Shown here: positions 23,317 to 33,982 of the stretch, piece after piece
Layout: each line of letters opens with the position of its first letter
Numbering within the stretch: the first letter of the stretch is position 1
Source of the DNA: Cyanophora paradoxa
Lineage: Eukaryota > Glaucocystophyceae > Cyanophorales > Cyanophoraceae
Direction of reading: 5' to 3'
Assembly (NCBI GenBank): GCA_004431415.1
Contig: QPMI01000534.1
Coordinates: forward strand, 235,099-299,098
Length of the DNA stretch: 64,000 nucleotides
Program-made: the position numbers and the translations under genes
The notes under the pieces: generated by a model
The model's database searches: none
What the model saw: the letters and a program-made list of their open reading frames with translations, nothing else
Told to the model about the DNA's origin: nothing

Positions 23317-24981
23317 ATGATGGCGCGCCTGGTAATTGCAATTGGCCTGATAACTATAGTCGTGCTGATTTGCGGCGGATGCGTGAACGGTGCGCATGCT
23401 GTGCCACGCCTTGACCGCGCCGACCCTAGGCCTAGGCCTGTCACAGTGTTCTCGATGACTTTTGTGACCCCTCACGCACAGCGGAAGTCGTGCTCGATGG
23501 CACTGCAGCTGGCAGTGCATATGGGAGCGCTGACTACGAAGCGCATGCGCGCGCCGAGGCGACGGGCGGCGCTGGCGCCGCGCGGAGAGTTCTGCAGACA
23601 GCCACTACGGGAAGCGATGCCTACTCGGGCGCTCTGTGGGGTTCCCTCGCGCTGGAACTTGGCCCTTCGGCAGCGCAGGCGGACGACACATCGCTGTTAG
23701 AATGCTTGCGGGCCTGGGCCCCCGCCGACGGCGCCCTCGCCTGCACCTTCAGCCCGCGGCGCCGTAACGCCGCCCTCGCCGTCGAGGCCGCCGCGTGAGC
23801 CGCCCCGCGCTTTTCAGGTTGCACCCCGCGCCAAACCGATCGCGACGGGCGCGCAGGTTCGCGGTGCAGCTGACGAGCGGCGAGGCGAGCCGGACGGTGT
23901 TCCTGTCGGGGGCGAGCGCGTCGTCGTTCGCGTTCTCGGTGCCGGTGGCGGGCGTGCTCGGCCGGGCGCAGCTGCGCGCGTACCGAACGGCGACGGGTCG
24001 CGTCGTGGGCCGCCCACTCGACGTCGACATCGTCGGTGCGACTGGATCCGGATCGATCCCGCCCGGTCCTCGCGGGTTGTGCGGGTGTCTGATCGGGGGC
24101 TCGGCCGCCGGCAGGTACTCCGGACGCAACGTCGCAGCTCGACTGCGGGGTGCGGCTGCAGGCGGCCGGCGGGCCGGTCCGCTGCAGTGAGCCCGCCCCC
24201 CTCCTGCATCTGAGCGCGCGCGCGCGTTGCACTGACGTATTGTTGTGCAGCGTTGTACCCGCGGTCGATGGGGCGGGCGGTCGGAGTGGCGCTGGCGTCG
24301 GTGCTGGTGAGCGGAGTGAACGGGACGGCACAGCTGGCGGCGGGGGGCGCGTCCTCGGACGTGGCGGGCGTCGGGGGCATCGGGATCACGTTCTGGCTGG
24401 CGGCGGGGGCGAACGCGAGCGGCGGGGCGGTGCGGGCATTCGTGGGGCCAGTGGCGCTGTACCGCGAATTCGCCTTCTACGGTGCGTCCGCCGCCGCCAC
24501 CCTGCATACCATTTCCATCACGCGCTGGCAACGTTACGCTCTCTTCTGACACTTGGATTGATGCAGAGGCAGAAACGACTCCGCTGCTGGCGATCGCTCC
24601 TTCGCCGATGGCGTCGCCATCGCCCTCGCCGACTGCGAGCGCGAGCCCGTCGCCATCGCCGTCAGCGACAGCGAGCCCTTCGCCGTCGCCCTCCAGCACG
24701 CCGTCCCCGTCCCCGTCGCCATCACCGTCGGCAAGCCCGAGCCCATCGCCGTCGCCCTCGGCAAGCCCGAGCCCGAGCCCGAGCCCGTCGGCGAGCCCGA
24801 GCCCGAGCCCAAGCCCGTCGCCGTCGCCATCGCCATCGGCGACGGCAAGCTCGAGCCCGAGCCCGTCGGCGAGCCCGAGCCCGAGCCCGTCACCATCGCC
24901 ATCAGCGAGCCTGCGGCCGTCACCGTCTGCGAGTCCGTCGCCAAGCCCGTCGCCGTCGCCGTCCCCTTCGCCAAGCATGCG

Positions 24982-25012
<31 letters not shown>

Positions 25013-26465
25013 GCGAGCCCGAGTCCTTCTCCCTCGGTCACCCCGTCGCGAGCGCCTTCCCCCTCCGCGAGCCCCTCGCCGTCGTACACCCCTTCGCCGT
25101 CGCCGACGCCGGCCCCGCCGCTTCACCCGTGTGCGAACGTGCGCAAAGGCTCTTGCAAGCTTTGAATATGTCAACCTCTGGGGTGACCAATGTTGGCGCA
25201 GGCGTCCGATCCGAGGGACCTGTTCTCGTGCACGCTTTGGACCTCTCTCGCGCTGGAGCTCGGCCCGTCGGCGGCGCAGGCGGACGACACATCGCTTTTA
25301 GAATGCGCGCGGGCCTGGGCCCCCGCCGACGGCGCCCTCGTCTGCACCTTCAGCCCGCAGCGCCGCAACGCCGCCCTCGCCGTCGAGGCCGCCGCGTGAG
25401 CGCTGGCCGCCCCACGCTTCCCGGGCCGCGCCTCGCGGGCGACAAACGGGCGCGCAGGTTCGCGGTGCAGCTGACGAGCGGCGAGGCGAGCCGGACGGTG
25501 TTCCTGTCGGGGGCGAGCGCGTCTTCGTTCGCGTTCTCGATGCCGGTGGCGGGCGTGCTCGGCCGGGCCCAGCTGCGCGCGTACCGAACGGCGACGCGGC
25601 GCGTCGTGGGCCGCCCACTCGACGTCGACATCGTCGGTGCGACCGGATCCCGCCCGGGCCTCGCGGGTTGTGCGGGTGTCTGATCGGGGCCTCGGCCACC
25701 GGCAGGTACTCCGGACGCGACGTCGCAGCTCGACTGCGGGGTGCGGCTGCAGGCGGCCGGCGGGCCGATTCACTGCAGTGAGCCCGCCTCCGTCCCGCGT
25801 CTGAGCGCGCGCGCGCGTTGCACTGACGCATTGTTGTGCAGCGTTGTACCCGCGGTCGATGGGGCGGGCGGTCGGGGTGGCGCTGGCGTCGGTGCTGGTG
25901 AGCGGAGTGAACGGGACGGCACAGCTGGCGGCGGGGCCCGGGGGCGCGTCCTCGGACGTGGCGGGCGTCGGGGGCATCGGGATCACGTTCTGGCCGGCGG
26001 CGGGGGCGAACGCGAGCGGCGGGGCGGTGCGGGCGTTCGTGGGGCCGGTGGCGCTGTACCGCGAGTTCGCCTTCTACGGTGCGGCCTCCGCTGCCGCCCT
26101 GCGTTGTTTCGCGCCTTGAGACTAGAAATCGCAGGAATGTCAGCTGCATCAATTTCTGTGCCGGCAATCGTTCCGACGCCGTCGTCTTTGCCGTGGCCAT
26201 CGGCCCTAGCAAGCCCCACTCCGACCCCACTGAGCACGCCGCTGCCGTCGCCATCGGCGAGCCCACGGCCGAGCCCGAGCCCGAGCCCAAGCCCGTTGCC
26301 GTCGCCATCGCCATCGGCGACGGCAAGCCCGAGCCCGAGCCCGTCGGCGAGCCCGAGCCCAAGCCCGAGCCCGTCGCCATCGCCATCAGCGAGCCTGCGG
26401 CCGTCACCGTCGGCGAGTCCGTCTGCAAGCCCGTCGCCGTCGCCGTCCCCTTCGCCAAGCATGCG

Positions 26466-26496
<31 letters not shown>

Positions 26497-29400
26497 GCGA
26501 GCCCGAGTCCCTCGCCCTCCGCCGCCCCGTCGCGAGCGCCTTCCCCCTCCGCGAGCCCCTCGCCGTCGTACACCCCTTCGCCGTCGCCGACGCCGGCCCC
26601 GCCGCTTCACCCGTGTGCAAACGTGCGCAAAGGCTCTTTCCAAGCTTGATTAATATGTCAACCTCTGGGGTGACCAATGTTGGCGCAGGCGTCCGATCCG
26701 AGGGACCTGTTCTCGTGCACGCTTTGGACCTCTCTCGCGCTGGAGCTCGGCCCGTCGGCGGCGCAGGCGGACGGCTCCTCTGTGTTGGAATGCGAGCGGG
26801 CGTGGGCCCCTGCCGACGGCGCCCTCGCCTGCACCTTCAGCCCGCGGCGCCGCAACGCCGCCCTCGCCGTCGAGGCCGCCGCGTGAGCCGCTGAGCCGCC
26901 CCGCGCTTCCCGGGCCGCACCCCGTGTCCAACCGACGGGCGAGCAGGTTCGCGGTGCAGCTGACGAGCGGGGAGGCGAGCCGGACGGTGTTCCTGTCGGG
27001 GGCGAGCGCGTCGTCGTTTGCGTTCTCGGTGCCGGTGGCGGGCGTGCTCGGTCGGGCTCAGCTGCGCGCGTATCGCACAGCAACGGGGCGCGTCGTGGGC
27101 CGCCCGCTCGACGTCGACATCGTCGGTGCGACCGGATCCCGCCCGGGCCGCGCGAAGCGTGCGCGTGTCTGATCGGGGGCTCGGCCGCCGGCAGGTACTC
27201 CGGACGCGACGTCGCAGCTCGACTGCGGGGTGCGGCTGCAGGCGGCCGGCGGGCCGGTCCGCTGCAGTGAGCCCGCCCCCCTCCTCCATCTGAGCGCGCG
27301 CGAGCGTTGTGCTGACGAATTGTTGTGCAGCGTTGTACCCGCGGTCGATGGGGCGGGCGGTCGGAGCGGCGCTGGCGTCAGTGCTGGTGAGCGGCGTGAA
27401 CGGGACGGCGCAGCTGGCCGTGGCGGCGGGGCCCGGGGGCGCGCCCTCGGGCGTGGCGGGCTTCGGGGGCGTCGGGATCACGTTCTGGCCGGCGGCGGGG
27501 GCGAACGCGAGCGGCGGGGCGGTGCGGGCGTTCGTGGGGCCGGTGGCGCTGTACCGCGAGTTCGCCTTCTACGGTGCGCAGTTGGTTTGCATTCTGATTT
27601 GTTTGCGTGTTGTTAATCGCATGTGCTTAGCGCCAGTGTGGGGTCTTCCAATCATTAATCCTTTCGGCCCGGACCCATCTCCCTCGCGCATTCCATCGCC
27701 GTCGCCGAGCCCGCGGCCTTCGCCAACAGCGAGCCCGTCGCCCACAAGCACACCGTCGCCGAGGCCGAGCCCGTCGCCATCGCCGACAGCGAGCCCGAGC
27801 CCGTCGCCCACAGCCTCTCTGTCGCCAACGCCCTCGCCATCCGCCCCGCCGCCTCCCGTCGCCGTCCCACCGCCTCCAACCGCCACGCCTTCGCCTTCTC
27901 CCCTTGGTGCGCTTCCCGCTCATACCTGTGATCCCGATCGCGAATGCCGTTTCTGACATGCGCTGCAGTGTGTGGCACGCCTCCCTCGGCCGTCCAAGCG
28001 CGGCTCGTCGGGACCGACGCGGTTGAGCTGGCCTGGAGCCCCGCTCTGGCCGCACCAAACGCAGGCTGCCCGTCATTCGTCGTCGGGCTCTTCGCGACGG
28101 GCGGCGAGTCCTCCCCTGCAGCCGCCGCTGCGCTTTGGCTATCAAAGCCTCTCTGGACGTACGGCTCGCCCGCGTTCCGCCTGACCCTCTCGGACGCTAC
28201 CGGCATCAGCGCTGGCGTGCTCTACACCGTCCACGTGGTCACCGAGTCAGCATCCCTCGGCTTCGTGACCGGCTCGTCCGCCTCGGCCCTTCCGTCCACC
28301 GTCCTGGAGTTTCCGCGTGAGTAGCCCTCAGTGCGCTGGGTTCCCACTTTACAGATTCCGACGTTCATGCACAGTGACGGAGGCGTCGACGGTTCAAACG
28401 TCCTATGAGGTCCGCGCCGCCAGTGTCGGGACCGAGTGGGTCTACATCGTCTGGGGTGCGCGGAAATGTGTTTCGTGGTTTCGCCCCCGCTGATCAGAGA
28501 ACTCATTTGGCGCGGGCAGAGTCGTTCACGTTCAGCGCGGGGGCGTTCACGGGCGCGCGCCCCGCGTCGGGCTCCGAGGCGCTGGCGCTCGTCTTCGGGG
28601 CCGGCTGGGCCGAGCCGCGCTTCGAGGTCGCCGTCACGTCGGGGGACGGCGCACGGCTTGCGTGGGGCGGCCTCGCCGGCCCCGCCCACAACGCGACGGG
28701 TCTGCAACCCGGCGCGACGTACGGCGTGGCGGTGCGGCAGGGCTGGGTCGGCCTGTCGGACTCCTTCCTCGTCGACAGCGTCCTCGCACGCACCGCGTCC
28801 CCCCCAGCTGCCTCTTCAGGTACAAATCCGAAATGGGCTTCGAACATATAATTACAAGCTCACTGAGCGGGCCACAGCTGCAGGCAACTCGACGGCGGCG
28901 GCTGCGGAGGAATTCGTCGAGATCAGTCTGGCGCTGCTCTTCTCCGACACCGAGCTGGCAAACCTCGTCGAGCCGGAGGCGGAGGCGGAGGCGGGCTCCG
29001 GGGCGGACTCGGGTTCGACGGGCTCTGGCTCCGGCACGGGCTCCGGCTCTGCGTCGGGATCGAACGCGAATTCCACGTCCACGTCGCCGACGACGTCGAC
29101 GGGCGGCGGCGGCGGCACGTCCACCGGCACCACAGGCGGCGGCACCGCCGCCAGCGCCAGCACCACCGCCACGGTCGCCTTCTCGATCACATTCAACGTG
29201 CCCTGCTCCGACCTCACCGTGCGCCCGATCACCCTGTCGGATACCAATTCGCATATGCATAATTTTAAGTATAAGGTGGATGTTTATCGCTGATGGCGTT
29301 TCTCTGTGCAGGGAATGCTGGCGAAGCGAATGGTGCAGGCGTTGACTGAGGCGCTGGACCTGGAATCCGGCCAAGTCCGCTTCACCGGCATCCGTTGCGT

Positions 29401-31235
29401 CTCATCTTCCACCACGAGTACTGCCCGCGGCCGCCGCCTCGCGGCTGCCGCGACGTCGACCACCGGCGGCGACCGCGTGCTGGCGGACTTCGTCGCGCGC
29501 GCCTCGGCGGAGGTGCAGTCGGCCGGCGCCGCGTCGACGGCGGCGGAGCTGAAGCGCATCGAAACGGCTCTGGCGGCGCCCGTAGTCGCGCAGAGCCTCG
29601 CCGAGGGCGGCGCCCCCGTCGTCCAGCTCGCCGTCAAGCCGGCGGCGACCGCGGCGCCCGCGCTGAATCCCGCCTCGCCCTCCGCGTCGGATCCGCGAGC
29701 TCGTCGGGGGTACCGGCACGAGCAGAACGACCCGGTGCCGGCGCCGGCGCCGGCGCCGGCGCCCGGCGGGCCAGTCGCCGGGTCGCAGCCGGATCAGAAA
29801 TCCGAGTCGGGCTCGGGCGGCCTGCCCGTGGCGGCCGTCGGCGGCGCCGTGGGCGGCGCGGCGGCTCTGGCGGCGGCCGTCGCCGCCGCCGTCGTCCTCC
29901 GCCGCCGGAGGCGGCAGCAGCGCTCCGCCTCCGACCGCGGGCTCCGACGCGGCAGGCGCCCGTCCGCCGCCCATCGACATCGACGTCGACGGGGCGGCCC
30001 CGACGTCGATGCGCGATATCAACGTTCACGTCGACGCGGCCACGGGCGCGACTCGAGCTCGAAGCAGGCGCGGGCGCTCTCAGCATTCTGATGGAGGAGA
30101 CGCCCGCCCAGGTCGGGGCCCGCCTCCGCATGCAGCTGGCGCCCCCCGCGCCGGCGCCGGCGCAGCGTCGGCGTTGCCGTCGCCGCGCGTGGCGGTGGCG
30201 CTCGCGGCGGAGGACGCGGCGGAGTGCGTCGACCTCTACGAGGAGCCGCCGGCCCCGACGGCGAAGGTGGCGCGGGCGTCGGGGACGGGTCAGGGCAGCA
30301 GCAGCGGCCCGGGCGGCGCCGTCATCGCCGCTTCGTCGCCGCCTTCCGTCCCGAAGGCCGCCTCGACCTCCGCCTCCGCCTCAGCCTTCGCGGCGCCGCG
30401 CGTGCCCCCGCTGAAGATCGACCGCGTGGAGCTGGATCCATCGCCCGAGCCAGGAAACGCGAATTCCAAGTACGCAGTGTTTTCTGCGCCCCGCGCTCGA
30501 ATATATTTCGTTTGGCTGACGCGGCGCGACGCGCTGTGCAGGCGGCCGCAGCTGGCGGCGCTCAGCATTCTGGTGGACGAGAGCCCGGCCGAGGCGGGCG
30601 CCCGCCTGCGGAGGGCGGGCACGCCCTCCCCCCGCGTCGAGGGCCGCCCAGCCGACGACGCCGACGACGACGACTGCGTCGACGTGTACGATGACGCGAG
30701 GGCGCCGGCGCCGGCGCCGGCCGCCGCTGCGCCGGCCCCGGCCCCGGCCCCGGGCCGGGCCTCGAGGCTCCGGGTCAAAGTGCCGCCGGCGATCGCCGGC
30801 CTGGCGGTCCGAAGCGGCAGCGGCAGCGCCTCCCCATCGCCGCGGAGGCTCGAGGAGATGTGCGTCCACTCTAGATCTAGACTCCGTATATTTTGTTGGG
30901 CGGCCCCACTGATCCTCGCCGCCCCCGCCTGCGCGCAGTCGCGCCGGTCGGGATCGGGATCGGTCGGAGAGTCCGAAGGCGGCGGCGGAGCTCTGGCGGG
31001 ACCCGCACCCCAGTGGCCCCCCGTGCGCTCTGTGTTCTGGCACGGATCGCAGGGGTACCCAGTGCTGATCGGGAGTCGGCGTGCGCAGGGCCGGCAAAGG
31101 GGGGCAGGACGGCAGGCCCCCAATTCCCCGCGGCCAGCCGTCGCCGCCGGCCGCGGCCGCGGCCGTCACCGTCAACGTGAACCTCTCCTCGTGAGGAACC
31201 GCTATCTTAGCATCTTAGCATCGCGAGCCGCGTAG
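23317..31235 (+). CDS. Modular type I membrane glycoprotein, copy B (three cassettes, Ser-Pro linkers, FN3-like domains)
   Basis: This is a paralogue of the gene at 3.7-11.5 kb in inverted orientation. The start is placed at the double ATG (23317/23320) of a signal peptide ([20 protein letters not shown]). Three near-identical cassettes follow (about 23470-24480, 25204-26085, 26691-27575), each with four exons in the same phases as in copy A and each followed by a Ser-Pro linker. Two FN3-like domains lie at about 27962-28320 and 28510-28820. After these come a Gly/Ser/Thr-rich stretch, a conserved SEA-like block ([21 protein letters not shown], 29309), one membrane helix with Arg-rich stop-transfer (about 29818-29925), and a cytosolic tail with two modules each ending in CVDLYEE or CVDVYDD. 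The stop at 31233-31235 belongs to the last open frame and is tentative. A surface adhesion or sensing role is inference. Confidence 0.82.
24600..25136 (+). repeat. Ser-Pro coding repeat, linker 1 of copy B
   Basis: GAGCCCGAGCCCGTCGCC-type units encode (Ser-Pro)n with Ala-Thr and Ser-Thr spacers. The exon ends at CCGTGTGCGAAC, then a GTGCGC intron leads into cassette 2. Confidence 0.9.
26160..26612 (+). repeat. Ser-Pro coding repeat, linker 2 of copy B
   Basis: It has the same unit type as linker 1 and is nearly identical over its last 200 bp (AGCATGCGGCCGTCGCCGTC... to the HPCAN codons). It starts with a different, less repetitive sequence. Confidence 0.88.
27665..27900 (+). repeat. Ser-Pro coding repeat, linker 3 of copy B
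   Basis: This is a short, more diverged Ser-Pro/Thr-Pro linker. It leads through an intron (GTGCGCTTCCC...CTGCAG) into the first FN3-like domain, matching the position of the 1.7-kb linker in copy A. Confidence 0.85.
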
Positions 31236-32362
31236 TATCTGTATGCAGCCCGATTTAGTGCTATGTAACCCGATTTAGTAGTCCGCGATTCTTGATCTCG
31301 GAATTCAGGCGTCTTGATGTTCGATATATAATGATTTGGTAATTAAGACTCACGCTCATACTTGCCAAGTGGGTGCGATCGCGCGCTTGCAATTAAAGAT
31401 CAACACTTAAAATCTTAGCCGGGCCGCGGCCGGGGCTTTCACTTTGAAACAGTGGGATCGGAACTTCGGAAGTGATCGAAAGCCCCGAAACCGCCGGGCC
31501 GTTGACCCCGCCAGCCAGAGCGAGGCAATTGCAACCTGGACCTCGAAACTTTCGAAGCCAGCCGCGCTTGGCCAATCGCGAGCTGGAGTCTGGACCGAAA
31601 ATTAAACAGAACGGGCACGCGTACGGGGGTCGACGTCCCGGCCTCATCAGTGCTGCCCCCGCTTGTATTACTGATCGATCATGAGTCAGTGAGATCTAGA
31701 TCTAGACAATCGGCATCGAGCTCAGGGCTCAGGTTGTTAGCATGAACACAAACATTTATCTTTAGTAATTTCGACGTCCGCATCATGATCATGAGGATCA
31801 TGCCATGATGACAAGACCGACGATCCAGATCATGATCATTCGAATTCAAGAGTCATTTGCACTTATCGTCAGTGTCGCTCTTTTACATGCGCTTGCCATT
31901 TTACATGCGCTTGCCATGCCATTTACATGTACTACGGTAAAGCTAAGGTCGCCGAGTCGCCGAGGTCGCCAGGGCACTCGTTGCAAAATAAAAATGCGTG
32001 CGCATGCTCCTTTACTAGGGGCCCGGCCGCGTTTGGCGCGCCGGGGGTGCAAGGGGGGTATCGGGATCTATAGCTAATGAAAGAGTAGTAGTGGCACGAA
32101 CATGCACGGGGCAGATGTAGATCGACCCCGGCCCAGCGCGCGCGGCAGGTTGAAGTAGTAAAGATAGACACAGATTATATATGATTGAAAAGAATAGAAA
32201 AGGGCTGATATGCAGACGCTGCGATCTAACCGAATAAAGAAAAGCCTGAATGAAAGCTTAAGGCCAGATTCAGCGCACTGTATATGAAAGATTGTTCTGG
32301 AGCGAAAAAACGCTGCGCATCATTTGTGTTCGCGCGGCCTACCCCTAACCCTGAACAGCTGG
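31236..32362. other. Intergenic, no gene recognised
   Basis: AT-richer sequence with TGATCATGATC palindromes (31683, 31783-31835), a short direct repeat of TTACATGCGCTTGCCAT at about 31883-31920, and GATATAAGCTC-type repeats nearby. No reading frame with protein character is seen. Confidence 0.5.
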
Positions 32363-33016
32363 CTAAAAGATGATGGTGTTGTCTGCAGAGGGCTCGCCGT
32401 AAACATAGGCGATCCAGGCCTTCTGGAGGGGGTCGAGGCTGAAGTCGACCATGGGGGTGAGCGGCAGCCAGCGGCGGCGGTCCTGAAGAGAGCCGTCTTG
32501 CGAGAGCATGGTGAGGCGGCCCGCCGCTTCGAGCGCCCGCAGAGCCACGCGGCTGGCGCGCTGCTCGCTCCCGATGCGCATCTGGTAGACAAGGTCTTGA
32601 ATTTCGTGCAGCTATCCGTCCCATCTCGTCTGAAATTCGCCAAGGGAAGGTCTTTCGCTGAGCTACTGCTGAATAAGGGAACTGCCGGCTGTTGCAAACA
32701 CTGCTGAAGCTTAGACTGCAGTGTAGCCAGCGGCCGTAGCGGCCTCTGGCCCGGCAAGGCTCGGAGCGACGATAGCTGACAGAAGCTGGATCCGTAACGA
32801 CCGGAAAGCGGCGTGCAGCGGCGCGTACGGAGGCAGTGCCCAGGCCGGGTGGCAGGCGGCGGGGGCGCACGCACGTGCACGCGGGGTGCCGAATGAGCGG
32901 ACAAGCGCCACGTCGTGCGCAGCACACGAACTATAGCTAGTCTGCTGTCCGGGTGCCGATCGCAACAAGAGCGCCGATCGCGAGCGCCCGGCCCGGCCGG
33001 CGTGCTCGGCCGGCAC
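32363..33016 (-). CDS. Uncharacterised small protein, tentative two-exon model
   Basis: The better-supported exon (about 32610-32363) follows a TAG acceptor and encodes LHEIQDLVYQMRIGSEQ, then a Leu/Arg helix and the C-terminus AYVYGEPSADNTIIF with its stop at 32363. It has normal amino-acid composition and no simple repeats. A possible upstream exon starts at the ATG at 33016 and encodes an Arg/Ser/Ala-rich leader that could be an organelle-targeting sequence; the join is unproven. I do not recognise the family. Confidence 0.33.
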
Positions 33017-33179
33017 ACGCGGTTCTGCAATATAAGCTCGATATAAGCTCGATATAAGCGCAGCAAGAGAGTACGGTCTAGCTATATATAGATCTGGCCG
33101 GCCGGGCGTGCTCGGCTGCGATCAGCTGCAGCGGCGCACTGCGGCAGGCAGCAACTTGGCAACGCAAGCAGTTTCTAGG

Positions 33180-33350
33180 CGCGGCGGAAATCTAGAGGAG
33201 ACGTTGACAGGTAGAGAGAAGTGGTTCCATGCAGAACCGCGCAACGAAGAGCAAGGCGTACGTACGCGACGCACTGCGAGGAAGCCGAAATCTAGAGGAG
33301 ACAGCTAGGGAGAACTGGTTCCATGCAGAATCGCGCAAGGAATTCGAAGA
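33180..33350. repeat. Imperfect direct repeat of about 60 bp
   Basis: AAATCTAGAGGAGAC...GGTTCCATGCAGAA occurs at about 33188-33238 and again at about 33287-33333, each followed by CGCGCAA. The copies are about 100 bp apart. A separate hairpin (GAAGACC-TTC-GGTCTTC with flanking G6/C6) sits at about 33551-33581. Confidence 0.7.
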
Positions 33351-33982
33351 CCGGAGTTAGAGAGAAGTTAGTTTTCCCCTCGAAAACCACTTTGTCCCCT
33401 CGAATTCGACGCTCGAAAGTCGAGAGCTGACCGGTCCACCGAGCCAATCGGATCGCGAATAAAGCACCATTTTTTTCGGGTGTTGCATACTGGCCCTCGA
33501 AAACGGCCTCGTAGAAAAATTTTGGCTGAAGCGAGGGAACGGGAAGCAAGGGGGGAAGACCTTCGGTCTTCTTTCCCCCCTTGCAACATGCAAATGCCAT
33601 GATGATGACAACTGGAGCTCGACCACAAAGCTCACACAGAGCTGAACTGGGCTACTATAGCTAGCTACCAGGCTCGAAACTCCTAGGAGTTTAGGCAGGC
33701 AACAGGCCTAGGCCGCTGAGGGCCGCGCCGGGGCGCCGCGCGGCTTGCCGCAGTGCGCCGAGGCCCGCGCGCCGCGCGCGGGGAGACCGCGCCGCCCCCC
33801 GGCCTCGCCACCGCCCCCCCGCTCAGCCGATCTCGTGCCACAAGCTCGCAATCTCATACCAATGCATATGCATTCCACACACGTGTACCAGGCGTGGGCG
33901 GGGCCGGGTCCCTATATATGGCCATGCACAGGGCGGCGCGCCGCGGGGACCGCCCCGCTCCCCGACCCCGGCCCCGGCCCGC
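33351..33982. other. Intergenic, no firm gene
   Basis: A 102-codon minus-strand frame spans 33292-33600 but overlaps the direct repeat and a G6/C6 hairpin and matches no family I know. The rest (33601-33982) is GC-rich 3'-flanking DNA of the PWWP gene. Confidence 0.45.

Noticed and set aside
33292-33600. 102-codon minus-strand frame
   Set aside because: It overlaps a direct repeat and a homopolymer hairpin, has no known domain and no splice-consistent neighbours.
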